Origin: Temnopleurus reevesii
Lineage: Eukaryota; Echinodermata; Echinoidea; Temnopleuroida; Temnopleuridae
Direction of reading: 5' to 3'
Assembly (NCBI GenBank): GCA_036244855.1
Contig: BQKZ01000723.1
Coordinates: 787 to 64,786, forward strand
Length of the DNA: 64,000 nucleotides
Both the position numbers and the translations under genes were made by a program. Below are positions 10,389-22,089 of the stretch, piece by piece. The notes under the pieces were generated by a model. The model made no database searches and was not told the origin of the DNA. It worked only from the letters and a program-made list of their open reading frames with translations. Numbering within the stretch: the first letter of the stretch is position 1; each line of letters opens with the position of its first letter.

Positions 10389-10564
10389 GGGGGTGTTGTT
10401 CAAAAGTTGCAATTGATTGCAAGTTGCAGTTGATCAAAATTTACCAATCAAAATCAATGTTTCATGTACATCTTGTTAAATGCGCATACCTTGCGCGAAT
10501 GAAGATGCGCGTTACAATCTGGAAAGTTGTAGTTGATTTGAAGTTGATTTTGAACAACACCCCC
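10389..10564. mobile_element. MITE, family A, copy 2, with TTA target duplication
   Basis: A 176-bp element beginning GGGGGTGTTGTTCAAAA and ending TTTTGAACAACACCCCC, flanked on both sides by TTA (10386-10388 and 10565-10567). Three-base TTA/TNA target duplications are typical of PIF/Harbinger elements. The interior is related to copy 1 (TTGCAATTGATTGCAA near the left end). It is non-autonomous, with no transposase reading frame. Confidence 0.82.
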
Positions 10565-11284
10565 TTAGACTTCCCTTATCCATGACCCTCCCCCTTTATC
10601 CAGATCACTCTATTATTTTGAAGCACCAATGCTAAGATTTGCCAATTATACTGAAATGATAAGGGGGAGACCAAATGTTTTTTAAAGCATACTCTAAATT
10701 CTACTAAAGAACTTTGGTGAATTGCAGTTCCTGCCCAACATCTTTATCAAATACTTGTATCAAATGTCTATAATATTACATGCATTCAGACATTCAAACA
10801 TGCCAAACTCAGGAAAGCTACATGTATCAAACATACATTTTCCCACATTTGGCCAATCCCTTCTCCAAAATAGTGCTGGTCCAATGTCTTAAAAATGTAA
10901 AGGAAGGTACAACTGATAACATTTAACCATTGGCTTTGTGCAACAGGTGGACACAGTCAAGTGCGATGAGATCCAATATCGGATTTTAATTTTGGTTACC
11001 ATGACAAATTAGATATGAGAGAGATTTCTGAATACCACCCATGGATCTCCAGTAATCAATATCACCAATCCATTCCTACAATATTTCATCCATTCATACC
11101 ATACCTGTATTTCATCCATTCATAAGTCCAAAATGTCCCTCACAATGATGTGGACTAGTGCCCTCTAGTGTCTATGTTTATACTTTGTGAAAGATTTCTT
11201 GTGAGATTTTGCTGAGACTGTTTATGGTCAGTCACGAATAAAGAAAATAATCCTGTCTCTTGACAGTTATTGTCAGAGGGCAGG

Positions 11285-11440
11285 GACGAGAAAAAAGATA
11301 TATGGGCATTTATAGATAGATAGATACATGCATACATACGTACATCGATAGAAACATTCATAGAGAGATGGATAGATAGATAGAGAGATAGATAGATAGA
11401 TAGATACATATATATACATATTTTATTTAATTTTATTTCT
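11285..11440. repeat. GATA/CATA tetranucleotide microsatellite
   Basis: Interrupted runs of GATA and CATA, then ATATATACATATTTTATTT. Not coding; the minus-strand reading frame of Tyr-Leu-Ser repeats is a by-product of the tetranucleotide. Confidence 0.9.
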
Positions 11441-11625
11441 GCGTTTAAATGAATGATTTACAATACAAACATTTAACATAAATACATAATACAAATAAAT
11501 AGTATATTTTAACATACATAGAATAGTAACATTAAAAAAAAAGAGAAACAGGGTCTCAAATTAATTTAAATAAAGTAAGGGAACGCAGGAGACCGTCATC
11601 ATACATACATACATAGGGAGAATGG
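11430..11625 (-). mobile_element. Possible retroelement 3' fragment next to the GATA tract
   Basis: On the minus strand the sequence reads TTTGTATTGTAAATCATTCA followed by an A-rich AAATAAAATTAAATAAAA and then the tetranucleotide tail, the arrangement expected at the 3' end of a LINE or SINE. No reverse-transcriptase reading frame is present. The call rests only on end structure. Confidence 0.3.
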
Positions 11626-11993
11626 TAGATTGATACCGGATAGATAGAGAAAATATGTGTGGTCAAAACTATGTGGGGAAGAGAGAAAGATGGTGATCAC
11701 AAATGAGGAAAGATGGATAAGAATATTGAATGGATAAAATCAGGGAGATTAAAAGATATAGATAAAGACAAAAAGAGGGAAAAGGAATGATGGATGTTTT
11801 GAAAAGCTCCAAATGCAACAATCACAAATGGAGCTGAGAAAGAAACCGGGATAAGTCGGATAGATGGAAAAGAGATGGAGTTTTCGTAGACAGAGACAGA
11901 ATTGTAGGCCTTTAAATCCACTATGATTATTTACCCTTTCAGGAACGAGTGAACATGTTTGTGCTTTGGTTTAAAGGTAGAAAACTACATTAA

Positions 11994-12043
11994 AAGCATA
12001 ACCGTAATGTGTGCAAGTTTTTGCACACATTACGGTTATGCTT
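11994..12043. repeat. Perfect 23-bp palindrome with 4-nt loop
   Basis: The left arm (11994-12016, starting AAGCATAACCGTAATG) and the right arm (12021-12043, ending CATTACGGTTATGCTT) are exactly complementary over 23 bp, separated by GTTT. The flanks are not complementary. The loop is too short for an ordinary microRNA precursor, and no transposon end or T-run terminator accompanies it. Confidence 0.95.
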
Positions 12044-13124
12044 ACAACTTGTTGTGTACCTCAGATATGCCAAAATAATAACCTCCATGAAGTGTTTTGG
12101 TCGAATGTAGTCCAGAATATTTAATTCAAATAAAAATCTATTCTATCATAATTCATCTTGACACTAATGGTATCGCGATACTCCTAGCATATTACGGTAC
12201 CACACACACGCACACAAAACATTGTAAGAGCACATACAGTGCGCACTTCCATACACTGCCACACCATGCGGAATACGCACTGAGAGAGACTCTTGCGCTA
12301 TTGGTCAACGAGAGGTTAACAGCTGTTTTGAATTTTGAACACATGGTCCATTAATCCGAGACCCGAATAGAAGAATTATTATAGGAATAACTATAAATGC
12401 GCCTATCATGACCAATCTTTGTGCTTAATTGATTGGTGATAAGTTCTAACATTTAGTACTCTTCAACGTAACACAATAATCTTTGAAAGTCAAATTTTAG
12501 GCTGCAAAAGAAGTATTCTACCTTTAATAACTTGTGATTCAGTGCTCTAAAGAATATAGAAGATGCATGGGAAGAAAGATGAAAAAATATTCTACACAAA
12601 CTAAAATCATTATTAGTGTGTAACCATTTGTTTTTATGATGCATGGAAGTTTCTGATTGAAAATAATCATTGAAATTGCCATACATGAAAAAATCACTAT
12701 TTTTTGTTGGAAATTGGCAACTCTTTTTTAACGTGCTTTCTGGAAATGGAGATTCAATTGGGTAACATTGTACAGTGTACTAAATTGAAATGCTCTAATA
12801 GAAGAATCCACCATTTTAAGTTGCAAATATCAGGAAGAAATAGTGATTGACTTGGCTCCGAAATAATTTGTCCTGACTGGATTCAACAGAAGATCACTTT
12901 GGCAAATCATCTCCCAGCTACAATCAAGATCGTGATCACTCTTCGCATCTCTTTACGTCACTGTCATCAAACCTTTCAAGTAATGTCTGTTCCCCCTCTC
13001 TGCGTGACCAGATCACCCCCCTAATGCTGCCTCCACTATGATATCATGTAGGCGAGTTGACGTAAACGTCCAGACTTGTTGATAGATAAACATACCACAT
13101 CGTCTTCAATACTTCTTTACTGGG

Positions 13125-13539
13125 TACATTATCTGTTCGTCTACATTTGCCAAGGTAATTCCATTGGGATTATCTCTTTCTTGTCAGCATATGATATCGG
13201 TATCATATTCCTCTCCGTAAAGCTTCTCTTTAATTCAATTTAAATATCACGTCACTTTATTAATTGACATCGAGCAACAATGTGAGTATAACCCCGTCAT
13301 AATTGTCATCACAATTGCCATCCTCACCATCAATGCCATATTGCCATAACATTATCATTATCATCATCACTGCCATCATCATCGTATCCTTAAGCACCAC
13401 CATCATTGTTACCACCATAATCATGATCATCATCATCATAATTATGATCATCTTCTCATCACCATCATAATTATCTTTCCGACCCACCACCATTATGACA
13501 ACAACCACCACCAACATCATCATCATCATCATCATCATC

Positions 13540-13570
<31 letters not shown>

Positions 13571-13910
13571 TCGTCATTATCATCATCATCAACATCTATA
13601 CCACCATCATATCATCATATCCTTCACCATTACCATCATGATCATCACCATTATCTTCACCATCATCATGATCATGATGGTGAAGATAATATACATTATC
13701 TGTTCATCTACATCTATTGATAGTGCGATTAGTGTCGTCCACTGAGAGTGCATCAATGTCTGGGTGAGGAAGTTCCCCTTTAAAGCTTTTCTTTAATGCA
13801 ATTTAAATATCACGTCACTTGATGAATTGACATCGTGCATCAATGTGAACATCACCAAGTCATCGGCATCATCTTTCTTGTTGCCATCCTCGCCACCAAC
13901 ACCATATTGC
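13125..13910. repeat. Diverged 567-bp-offset duplication around a CAT-rich tract
   Basis: Blocks near 13,125-13,350 recur at about 13,692-13,910: TACATTATCTGTTC, TTTAAATATCACGTCACTT, AATTGACATCG and TTGCCATCCTC appear in the same order in both. Between and within them are imperfect CAT/ATC trinucleotide runs (13,300-13,680). Reading frames here (poly-Met and poly-His types) are repeat artefacts. Confidence 0.75.
13650..13690. repeat. Perfect 17-bp hairpin inside the CAT-rich tract
   Basis: The arms ATTATCTTCACCATCAT (13650-13666) and ATGATGGTGAAGATAAT (13674-13690) are exactly complementary with a 7-nt loop. The CAT bias of the plus strand reverses to ATG across the loop, which marks an inversion or template switch within the microsatellite. 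Confidence 0.9.
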
Positions 13911-14107
13911 AATCAACAACTACACCATCACGATCATCATCAATACTATCATCAACCTCATCAACGATAACACCAGTACAGTCATCGTTACAGTCAACAC
14001 CGTCACCTCTGTACAATCATCTTTGGGATCAATCAGAATCACCCTTGTCATCATTACCAGTATCATTAACACCATCCCCCTCACCATGATTATCAGCATC
14101 AATCATC

Positions 14108-14335
14108 CCAGTTAGATTTCACCAGTTGAATTTGAACTGGTCCAGTTAGATTTCACGAGCTGAATTTGAACTGGTCCAGTTAGATTTCACCAGTTGAATT
14201 TCAACTGTTCCAGTTGGATTTCACCAGTTGAATTTGAACTGGTCCAGTTAGATTTCACGAGCTGAATTTGAACTGGTCCAGTTAGATTTCACCAGTTGAA
14301 TTTCAACTGTTCCAGTTGGATTTCACCAGTTGAAT
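14108..14335. repeat. 34-bp minisatellite with 102-bp higher-order unit, running into a gap
   Basis: Almost seven copies of a 34-bp monomer starting CCAGTTAGATTTCACC. Three variants alternate: one with TTGG at position 5-8, one with CGAGCTG in the middle, one ending TTTCAACTGTT. They repeat in fixed order, so the true period is 102 bp. Each monomer contains the near-palindrome CCAGTTGAATTTGAACTGG. The array is cut by the run of Ns at 14336. Confidence 0.93.
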
Positions 14336-15018
14336 NNNNNNNNNNNNNNNNNNNNNNNNNNNNNNNNNNNNNNNNNNNNNNNNNNNNNNNNNNNNNNNNN
14401 NNNNNNNNNNNNNNNNNNNNNNNNNNNNNNNNNNNNNNNNNNNNNNNNNNNNNNNNNNNNNNNNNNNNNNNNNNNNNNNNNNNNNNNNNNNNNNNNNNNN
14501 NNNNNNNNNNNNNNNNNNNNNNNNNNNNNNNNNNNNNNNNNNNNNNNNNNNNNNNNNNNNNNNNNNNNNNNNNNNNNNNNNNNNNNNNNNNNNNNNNNNN
14601 NNNNNNNNNNNNNNNNNNNNNNNNNNNNNNNNNNNNNNNNNNNNNNNNNNNNNNNNNNNNNNNNNNNNNNNNNNNNNNNNNNNNNNNNNNNNNNNNNNNN
14701 NNNNNNNNNNNNNNNNNNNNNNNNNNNNNNNNNNNNNNNNNNNNNNNNNNNNNNNNNNNNNNNNNNNNNNNNNNNNNNNNNNNNNNNNNNNNNNNNNNNN
14801 NNNNNNNNNNNNNNNNNNNNNNNNNNNNNNNNNNNNNNNNNNNNNNNNNNNNNNNNNNNNNNNNNNNNNNNNNNNNNNNNNNNNNNNNNNNNNNNNNNNN
14901 NNNNNNNNNNNNNNNNNNNNNNNNNNNNNNNNNNNNNNNNNNNNNNNNNNNNNNNNNNNNNNNNNNNNNNNNNNNNNNNNNNNNNNNNNNNNNNNNNNNN
15001 NNNNNNNNNNNNNNNNNN
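14336..15018. other. Assembly gap (683 N)
   Basis: A run of N bases. It begins inside the 34-bp minisatellite and ends shortly before a CAT microsatellite, so its true length and content are unknown, and array collapse is likely. Confidence 1.
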
Positions 15019-15074
15019 TGTTTTATTAACTTCTTATTTACCCTACCATCATTACCGGAGTGAGTTCCAATACT

Positions 15075-15160
15075 AATATCATCATCATGATTACCATTAT
15101 CATCACCACCACTACCATCACCATCATCATAATCATTTTCGTCACCACCACCACAATGGC

Positions 15161-15212
<52 letters not shown>

Positions 15213-15355
15213 GCCATCATCACCATTACACTACCATAATCAGAGTGAGTTCCATTATTAAAATCATTGTCATCATCATCATCATCATTACAATCATCAT
15301 CATCATCATCATCATCATCTTCATCATTATCATCATTATCATGATTATCATCATT

Positions 15356-15420
<65 letters not shown>

Positions 15421-15490
15421 GATTACAATCAGCATCACTATCATCAGCCATCATCATCATCGACCCGACCATCATCCATGTAATCATCAT
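15075..15490. repeat. Long ATC/CAT trinucleotide microsatellite
   Basis: Two long pure ATC runs (about 15,157-15,213 and 15,354-15,420) in a background of imperfect CAT/ATT/ATC units. The minus-strand frames of poly-Asp and poly-Met and the plus-strand poly-Ile frame come from the repeat. It ends about 80 bp before the probable poly(A) signals of the minus-strand gene. Confidence 0.95.
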
Positions 15491-15569
15491 CACTATCCCA
15501 AGCAGTCGTCACCATTTCAATCTTCAGTTACACCTTAAACAAAACACAATCACAAATTGTTTTTCCATA

Positions 15570-15589
15570 TTTATTCCTTGTAATTTATT
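15570..15589 (-). terminator. Candidate poly(A) signals (two AATAAA) for the RBM24-like gene
   Basis: TTTATT appears twice on the plus strand, at 15570-15575 and 15584-15589, giving AATAAA on the minus strand 14 bp apart. Other AATAAA hexamers occur in such AT-rich DNA, so this is a positional argument only. Confidence 0.3.
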
Positions 15590-18500
15590 GGCGATGTCAT
15601 TTTTTTTTGTTCTTTTCTTAATATTACATTTACTATACCCATGCCAAGCTATGACATACAATGTGGCGTAACAAATATCCTACCCTGAATATACATGGTA
15701 ATATTTTTTTCTCATAATTGCCCTTCTAGATAGGCCATGTTCAAACATCCGCCATTTTCAATTGGTATCTCTTCAAGTATACATTTCACACACTATCCCA
15801 ATCTTTCTATATCACACAAGCTGTGAGTTATTGAACGAGAGTGTGTTTTTTATTCAGAGTACCATCATAAAACGCGGGCAATGAGAACATCCCTTCGAGT
15901 TCGAACAATGAAAAAAAAAGAGCTATGATTATAAATACGATGCTAATTTACAGTACATGTAGTATAATTTGGAAGACGTGTTGAATTGCATAGGCCATTG
16001 TGGTAACGTACAGCGGTTATTTGCTTTTCTTTTGTTCATTACCGGACACTACGCAAAAGAATAAAGATTACTTGAAGGATAAGAACAAATACAACAGGAA
16101 AAAAAATAATGCTTATAAACATTTTGTTGGTATAAAGTGAAGGAAAAAGAGACAGAATCATTCTGTACAAAAGAAATAAAATCAATATCGATTGTCATAT
16201 TTATTACATCAGATTTTCTGTTTCAGTTTCTGTTTATTGCTTTTGTCAATACATGCGCAATAACATAGCTTTGAAAAAATACCAAAACGTTGTTTCATCC
16301 CCAATTTTCTGCATCATTCATCAACAAAATTGTATATGAGTACCATGAAATCCATGACATGGAAACAAATTTCCACATCTATTGTTGAATAAGACCATTC
16401 CAGAAAAAGAGTGTTTCATTGTTTTAATCCCTTTCCATTTTTTTTTTAAATTGGGAACTATCCAAATAGTGAACAAAATCTGTCAGCCCTCTAATCTTCC
16501 GGTACATACTATCTTTAGTACCGTATTTTACATAAATGTACTAAGCATAGCTTAACATGATTAAATAAACAGTTTAATTATATGCTTATAAAATAATCAA
16601 TTAATATGATTAAAAGTGGCCTATGCGCGGTTCTTATAATTTACATTAATTGCTATTTTGTCCTCGAAAGACACTAGTATGCCCGAATCAACGCTCGGAT
16701 ACACAATTGACAATAAGTACGAATGACATTTAACAATTGACATCTACGTTTCTACCTTTTGTTTACTTATTAATCTAAACTATCTTACAGACATGTTGTT
16801 CATTATACTTTACGTGACATATATATATAACAACTTTGACATCTTATCAATTAATGCACAGTTCTTCATCATTACTATCCTATACTTGTCTATAAAATCT
16901 AGGTCTACAAACATTTTATCTTGTTTACTTTATCTTGATGAATATAACGAGGGAGGTCCTCATTTACACAAAGAGATATTTGAAAGATCGTCAGCTACAT
17001 CTTTGTCAAATTTGTCCTCCTTTTTATATCACTAAACTGTTTGAATTCAAATTTGGACTTAACACATTGATCATGTTTAGTTCATTTTAAAGATGCATGA
17101 TATTCCATATCTTTTTCATTAAAGCAGTTTTTTTTCTTTGTTAGATGCATAGAATGACTGATGTCTTTTAACTGTAAAAGAACAGTTGTAACGTACATAA
17201 ATATCATAATTACATGTACAAAAACATGTTTAGGATCAAAAGAAAAACAAAATAGATCATTACATTTCAGTTGCGTAAAGATGCATAACATCCTCTTTAG
17301 CTTTCAGCATAGGACTGAAGATATTCAATTTTTTAATACAACCCTTTGATCGGATATTTTGTAAATTGTATTTCTCCCAACAAATTTACAAATTGTACAT
17401 TCTTTTAGCATGACCAATAAGAAGACCTAATGGCATATATCCAAATATTTATACCGAGAATACATTCATATATTACTTGTACAATATGTATCTATTACAG
17501 CTGAATAAGCTCTAAAACTACTCTAATTTTGCATTTTGAATATCTACATTGTTTGATATAAAATCATTGACCTTAACTATATACACTACTTATCGTTATG
17601 AACATGTAATAATATTGATAGACATAATGCTCGAATATTAAATATGAGAATGAAAATTAATCATACCAAATAGATATCCATAATAACAGTAATAATAATA
17701 ATACATGTACATTGAATCTGAATCTTTCATATTACAATTGATTTTTTTTTTCTAAAACAACTTTGTCCTCAGCATTTACAATTGTTCATTCTTTTCACAT
17801 ATATATGTACTAGTGTATACCTCTGATACAGATAAATGTCCTAAAACATTCATATAACTTATTCTCTGGTTCTGCTATACATACGTACAATGCACAGATA
17901 CAAGTATGGTGCACCTTTTAGTTTACAAAGGACAAGAAGACATACTCTCACAGAACATAAGATAGACAATTCATTTCCTGCAGATAAGTTGGGAAAACAA
18001 ATATTTTGTTCAGTACATTCATCATGCATGATGAAAATGCTTTTTATTTAACTAAGTCCCATCGTAAGATTTTGGTACGTGTATATTGACATGGACGTAG
18101 TTGAATGCATGTAATTGATTACCAGTATGCTTTTAAAAGAGGATTTTATGAAGTTTCTTGAATACCACCATAGGCATTGCATCGTAGTATGTCTCAAGTA
18201 AAGTATAATTTCAATTACTTTCAAAATTTCAAATTTAGTACTGCTCTTATGCCTAATGGATATATCTATGGCGGCTCTTACGAGTTTCCCCAAGAAACCA
18301 GAATTCAACAGAATTTTGAACTTAGGTTTTTAGGCTTTAAGATGCTCTCACGATTTGAGTACTTGATCTAAAGCTAGAATGATTTCCTCGAAAATAAAGG
18401 AAAACAAAATAACGAGACTCAAATATAGGACAAGCATTTACAAGAAGGATGAAATTCCCAACTCGCCAAGGTGGAAAAGCAAAGGCTCTCCTCTTTCAAG

Positions 18501-20111
18501 ACCAAGCCCAACCTGGTTGACCATGTTTGTTATTCATGTTCCCATATCTCCGTTCTCCTCTTCACATACATGTACCTGTCAAATATGTAATCAACACCTC
18601 CATCTCCTAGGTTTCTTCCAGACTTTGAATCAACTTCAGAAAATCAACCGTAAAACCTTAAACCAAAACTGAGGGGATTAAATTCTAACATTAAAAAAAA
18701 TTTTGATCATAATTATATGCATAAAGTATCATGTCCTACTGAACCCCAGATGTTCTCCACTCGCATCAAACTGTGATGCCAATTAGCCAAAGGCGTAAAA
18801 AATGATCATTGTCAAAGCCCTTGAAAATCGTAAGGGGGGTTTAATTCATGGTCGATAAATCATCTACAAAAGAAAAAAAAAAGGTGATAAATATACTTTA
18901 GCGTCTCGCATTTTATGCCGAGAACAAAAAATTAAAATAATACACATTGCATTTTGCTTTTCTCTTCTTTTTCTGAAAGCAGATATTTAGCACGAATTTT
19001 ATCTCCAAATCAGCCGCGATTTTGGCATGCTTGCACATTTCATTTCAAATCAATTTCTTTTTTTTTATTACAATTTTTCATCAGCTGGACGGAGTATTAT
19101 ATATTCGTCACGCAAATAAATAAGATGTATTCAAGGTGACATATATAAGTGACCAATAAGTACATAATACAAAGGTATAATCATGATTAACTAAATGCTG
19201 GCTAAATATTCTACAATCTTATCTTTGCTATTTCTTTCCTTATAACTGTCCTTAGGATGTATTAATGATACCGCAAAGTAGTTTAATTTCAATTTTGTAA
19301 AGAAAAAATGTGAGAGTAATTTAAATGAATTGGGCACAATGTGATAATAGATGGTGGTTGGAAACGCATTTCTATTGATGCATAAAGAAATAGCGACTGG
19401 GGCTTTATCAGTCCAATCTCCTTCAAAGTAGACACAGTATAACAAAACACACAAGTAACCCGTTTCTGAAATGATGAATACGGACAAGGGATTTACTGAC
19501 TTTCTTAAAAGAAGTCTTCACCACAAAAACCTGTGCTACTGAATGTTAACTGGTCGACTGACAACAACAAAAATCGAAGGCATATGATTAAATATATCTT
19601 GAGACATTTTGACCGTAAAAAATGAATACGCAACACATAAGGTGCACTGACTGATAAGACAATAGACAGTAATCAGGACAAATTTTCAACAACAAAAAAA
19701 AAGCTTACTTCTCATAATTTCTCTGTACAAATTGTGTGCTATATGTTGCATAATAGTGCAATATGGCAGTATATCCTTCTATCTGATAGTGTCTCAATCT
19801 TCAAGCTCCTCTTGAAGAAGGATTACACGGATAAGCCATCAACGGCAGAGGGACCCGCTCTCAAAGCGCTACATCCCATGTGACTAACCAGCAAAGTCTA
19901 ACATCCAGGATACCCCTGGTCTGCCGCCCTCTGTAGTCCTCGTATAATACCTGTGAATGTGGCTAATAAACAGAATTGAAAGATACTTCCAGAACCAAAT
20001 GTCCTCCAGATGAAAGAGATTTCACCGAAATCTAATGGTTTTTTCCCTTCCAAACGAAAAAAATAAATGAAGAATCTAGATATAGGCGATGGTGGTGGCA
20101 TTGGATCATAG
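15570..20111 (-). other. Probable long 3' UTR of the RBM24-like gene
   Basis: After the stop at 20112 there are about 4.5 kb of AT-rich sequence without reading frames of interest, no transposon ends, and many minus-strand ATTTA and TGTAAAT motifs. Two minus-strand AATAAA hexamers (complement of 15570-15575 and 15584-15589) occur just before the CAT microsatellite and give a natural end. A long conserved 3' UTR is usual for regulatory RNA-binding proteins. The exact end is inferred. Confidence 0.4.
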
Positions 20112-20448
20112 TTATTGCAAACATGTATGATCTGCTGCGACGGTGGGCTGCGCTGCCTGGAACTGTGAGAACTGCGCAGCCTGGTTGACGGCCGTCGCGG
20201 TGGGAAGCGATCCGGTTGATTGGACGGCCGCTAGGTGGTTGTAGGCAGGTGCGACGAAGCCGTGGGGCGTGCTGGCGTAGCTGAACTGGTCACCGAAAGT
20301 ACCGGCCTGGTTGAATTGCTGTTGCGCGGCGTAGGTGTAGTCGATGAACGGCTGGGTTGCGGTCGGGGAGTGGGCGGGAACGGTAGCAAACGTGGGCTGG
20401 GCAACGTAGTATGGCGAAGCCTGGTAGATCAAGGGTGTCTGCTGGTAC
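20112..20448 (-). CDS. RBM24: RBM24/RBM38-type RNA-binding protein, last coding exon
   Basis: On the minus strand the acceptor CCCATGTATAG precedes 20448, and the exon reads to TAA at 20112-20114. It enters in phase 2 (a G completing the previous codon) and encodes 111 further residues. The sequence is rich in Ala, Gln, Tyr and Pro: YQQTPLIYQASPYYVAQPTF, then PFIDYTYAAQQQF, FGDQFSYASTPHGFV and FSQFQAAQP near the C-terminus. In order and spacing these match the vertebrate RBM24/RBM38 tail (PYIDYT or PYIEYT, YDQYPYAASP, FGQYQ or FVQYQ). That family uses one N-terminal RRM to bind GU-rich mRNA and controls splicing and stability, notably in muscle. The RRM exons are not in this window, so the assignment rests on the tail alone. 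The vertebrate poly-alanine runs are absent. RBM24 versus RBM38 cannot be decided, as a single pre-duplication orthologue is likely. Confidence 0.78.
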
Positions 20449-22089
20449 CTATACATGGGAAATACAATCAGAATAATCATTTAGACATGATGACAAAGAC
20501 TCAACCACTTAAATCATTTTCATTACATATTTTGAAATTTTACGAAAGATTTGTATACTTGACAGGGATTTGAGATGAACGAGCTTCTAGTTTGTGATAC
20601 TGAAAATGGAAATCTGTTTTAGATGAACAAAATGTAAATGAAGACCTCCCAGGATCTGCAATAAAAATTCAAGAAATACAAAACTACCAACAATTTGATA
20701 CTGCAAAGTAATATGACATCCCTTAAAGAAATAATCCTCCAACATCATGTGTTACCTCATCAGCATGGGAATACACCAAAAATTGTGCCACTGGTATTGG
20801 CACCAATTTATGATCACTATAATGGACTTGTTACACCTATCCCCTGACAGAAAATGCACAATCATGTTGCTTTTTCCTGACAGAATGTTTCGGATCGCTG
20901 CTAACATAGCATAGGAAACATTTATGGGGGTATCATAGCCCCCAAAACATTGTCACTCAAATCAGTATAAATGTGGAGAACATGGAAATAGCTGGCAGTG
21001 ATTGACGGTTGATGGCCGATGCATGAGCCGACAAGCTATGTCATGTTTTGTTCAGAAGTCATCTAAAGTTTGTCTTCGGCAGCCTAACATTGGGTAATGA
21101 AAACAGAAGCTCAGGTGTCATGGTATCACATAGTGAAAGTGCATCATTTCTCACATGAAAAGCAACATTGGAGTTATAGGGCGTAGTCTGTCTTTAGAAG
21201 GATGGGTTAGATTATAAGATTATTTCATATTCTAAAGTAGTATTTGCATAAGAAGATGAATGTCTGCATTTACAAAATATCCACAAAACTCTTATTTTTT
21301 TATATTACATCTCCCTCTAAGAAGTTACGTCTTCTTAAAAACCTTCTTTCTCTCTATGTTCAACATTATGTCATAACTGTGTTCCTGCGAAAGACTACAA
21401 CCGAACGAGATACATTCTACAACCACTGATTTTTGTTTTTACAACAAATATTTAGTTACAAGCACGGATGAATTCTATGTTTTACATTTATGGACAGGGA
21501 ATAGGAGATAACAAAAACATGTTTGTTTACTTCCAAAAGGTTAATTCAAGGTTTGTGTGTCATGAGAAAGTTGTAAAACTTCCTTTGAAAATGTCTTAAA
21601 ACTGAATCTTTAATCAATTGTTTGAAAAAGGGTTCTATTTTCTCCCAAGATAAAAGAGCTTTTGACAGAATACATTGGAAAACAGTTGAAGAAAAGTGAA
21701 TTGCATCAAAGAAAGGGGTTTTGAAGACAAATAACAATACAACCATATGAGTGTCAAAAAATGAAGAATGTACATGAATGCGAAATAAACAGTATAGTTC
21801 TGCAAAGGACTAGTAGAAAATTCAAGAGAAAGCTCAGTATTTTGTGAAGCACATGGTGGATTGAAACCTTCATTAAGATGACGACTTGGTTCCAATCCTT
21901 CGAGGCTGGTGCAAAGTTTTGTCACATTTTCAGTCACTTAACACCAGCCTGTTTGTCCCCATATCACCACGCATGTACACCATCTGCAGCTTCGCTTTAA
22001 TGAAGCTCCTCAAGTTTCCATGGGAACTGAAGACAATAAAAAGAGGAGGGGGTTGTATCGGTGAGATGTTTTCTGGCCTCGTTTATCCT

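Larger units (their letters stand above)
7591..15569. other. Intergenic region between convergent ABCD4 and RBM24-like genes
   Basis: Contains the SINE at 7,675-7,892, the MITEs at 8,357-8,739 and 10,389-10,564, GATA and CAT microsatellites, the palindrome at 11,994, the minisatellite and the gap. The remainder (for example 8,740-10,385, 10,570-11,280, 12,050-13,120) shows no coding exon, RNA gene or domain that I can recognise. The ABCD4 3' UTR must lie in the first part but its end is not clear. Confidence 0.6.

Noticed and set aside
13260..13595. Minus-strand methionine-rich frame
   Set aside because: Product of the CAT-rich repeat tract.
14296..15076. Frames of about 250 residues across the N gap
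   Set aside because: Almost entirely unknown residues; the frame exists only because N codons are not stops.
15038..15538. Long reading frames of poly-Asp, poly-Met and poly-Ile on both strands
   Set aside because: Direct translation of the ATC trinucleotide microsatellite in different frames; no non-repetitive protein sequence.
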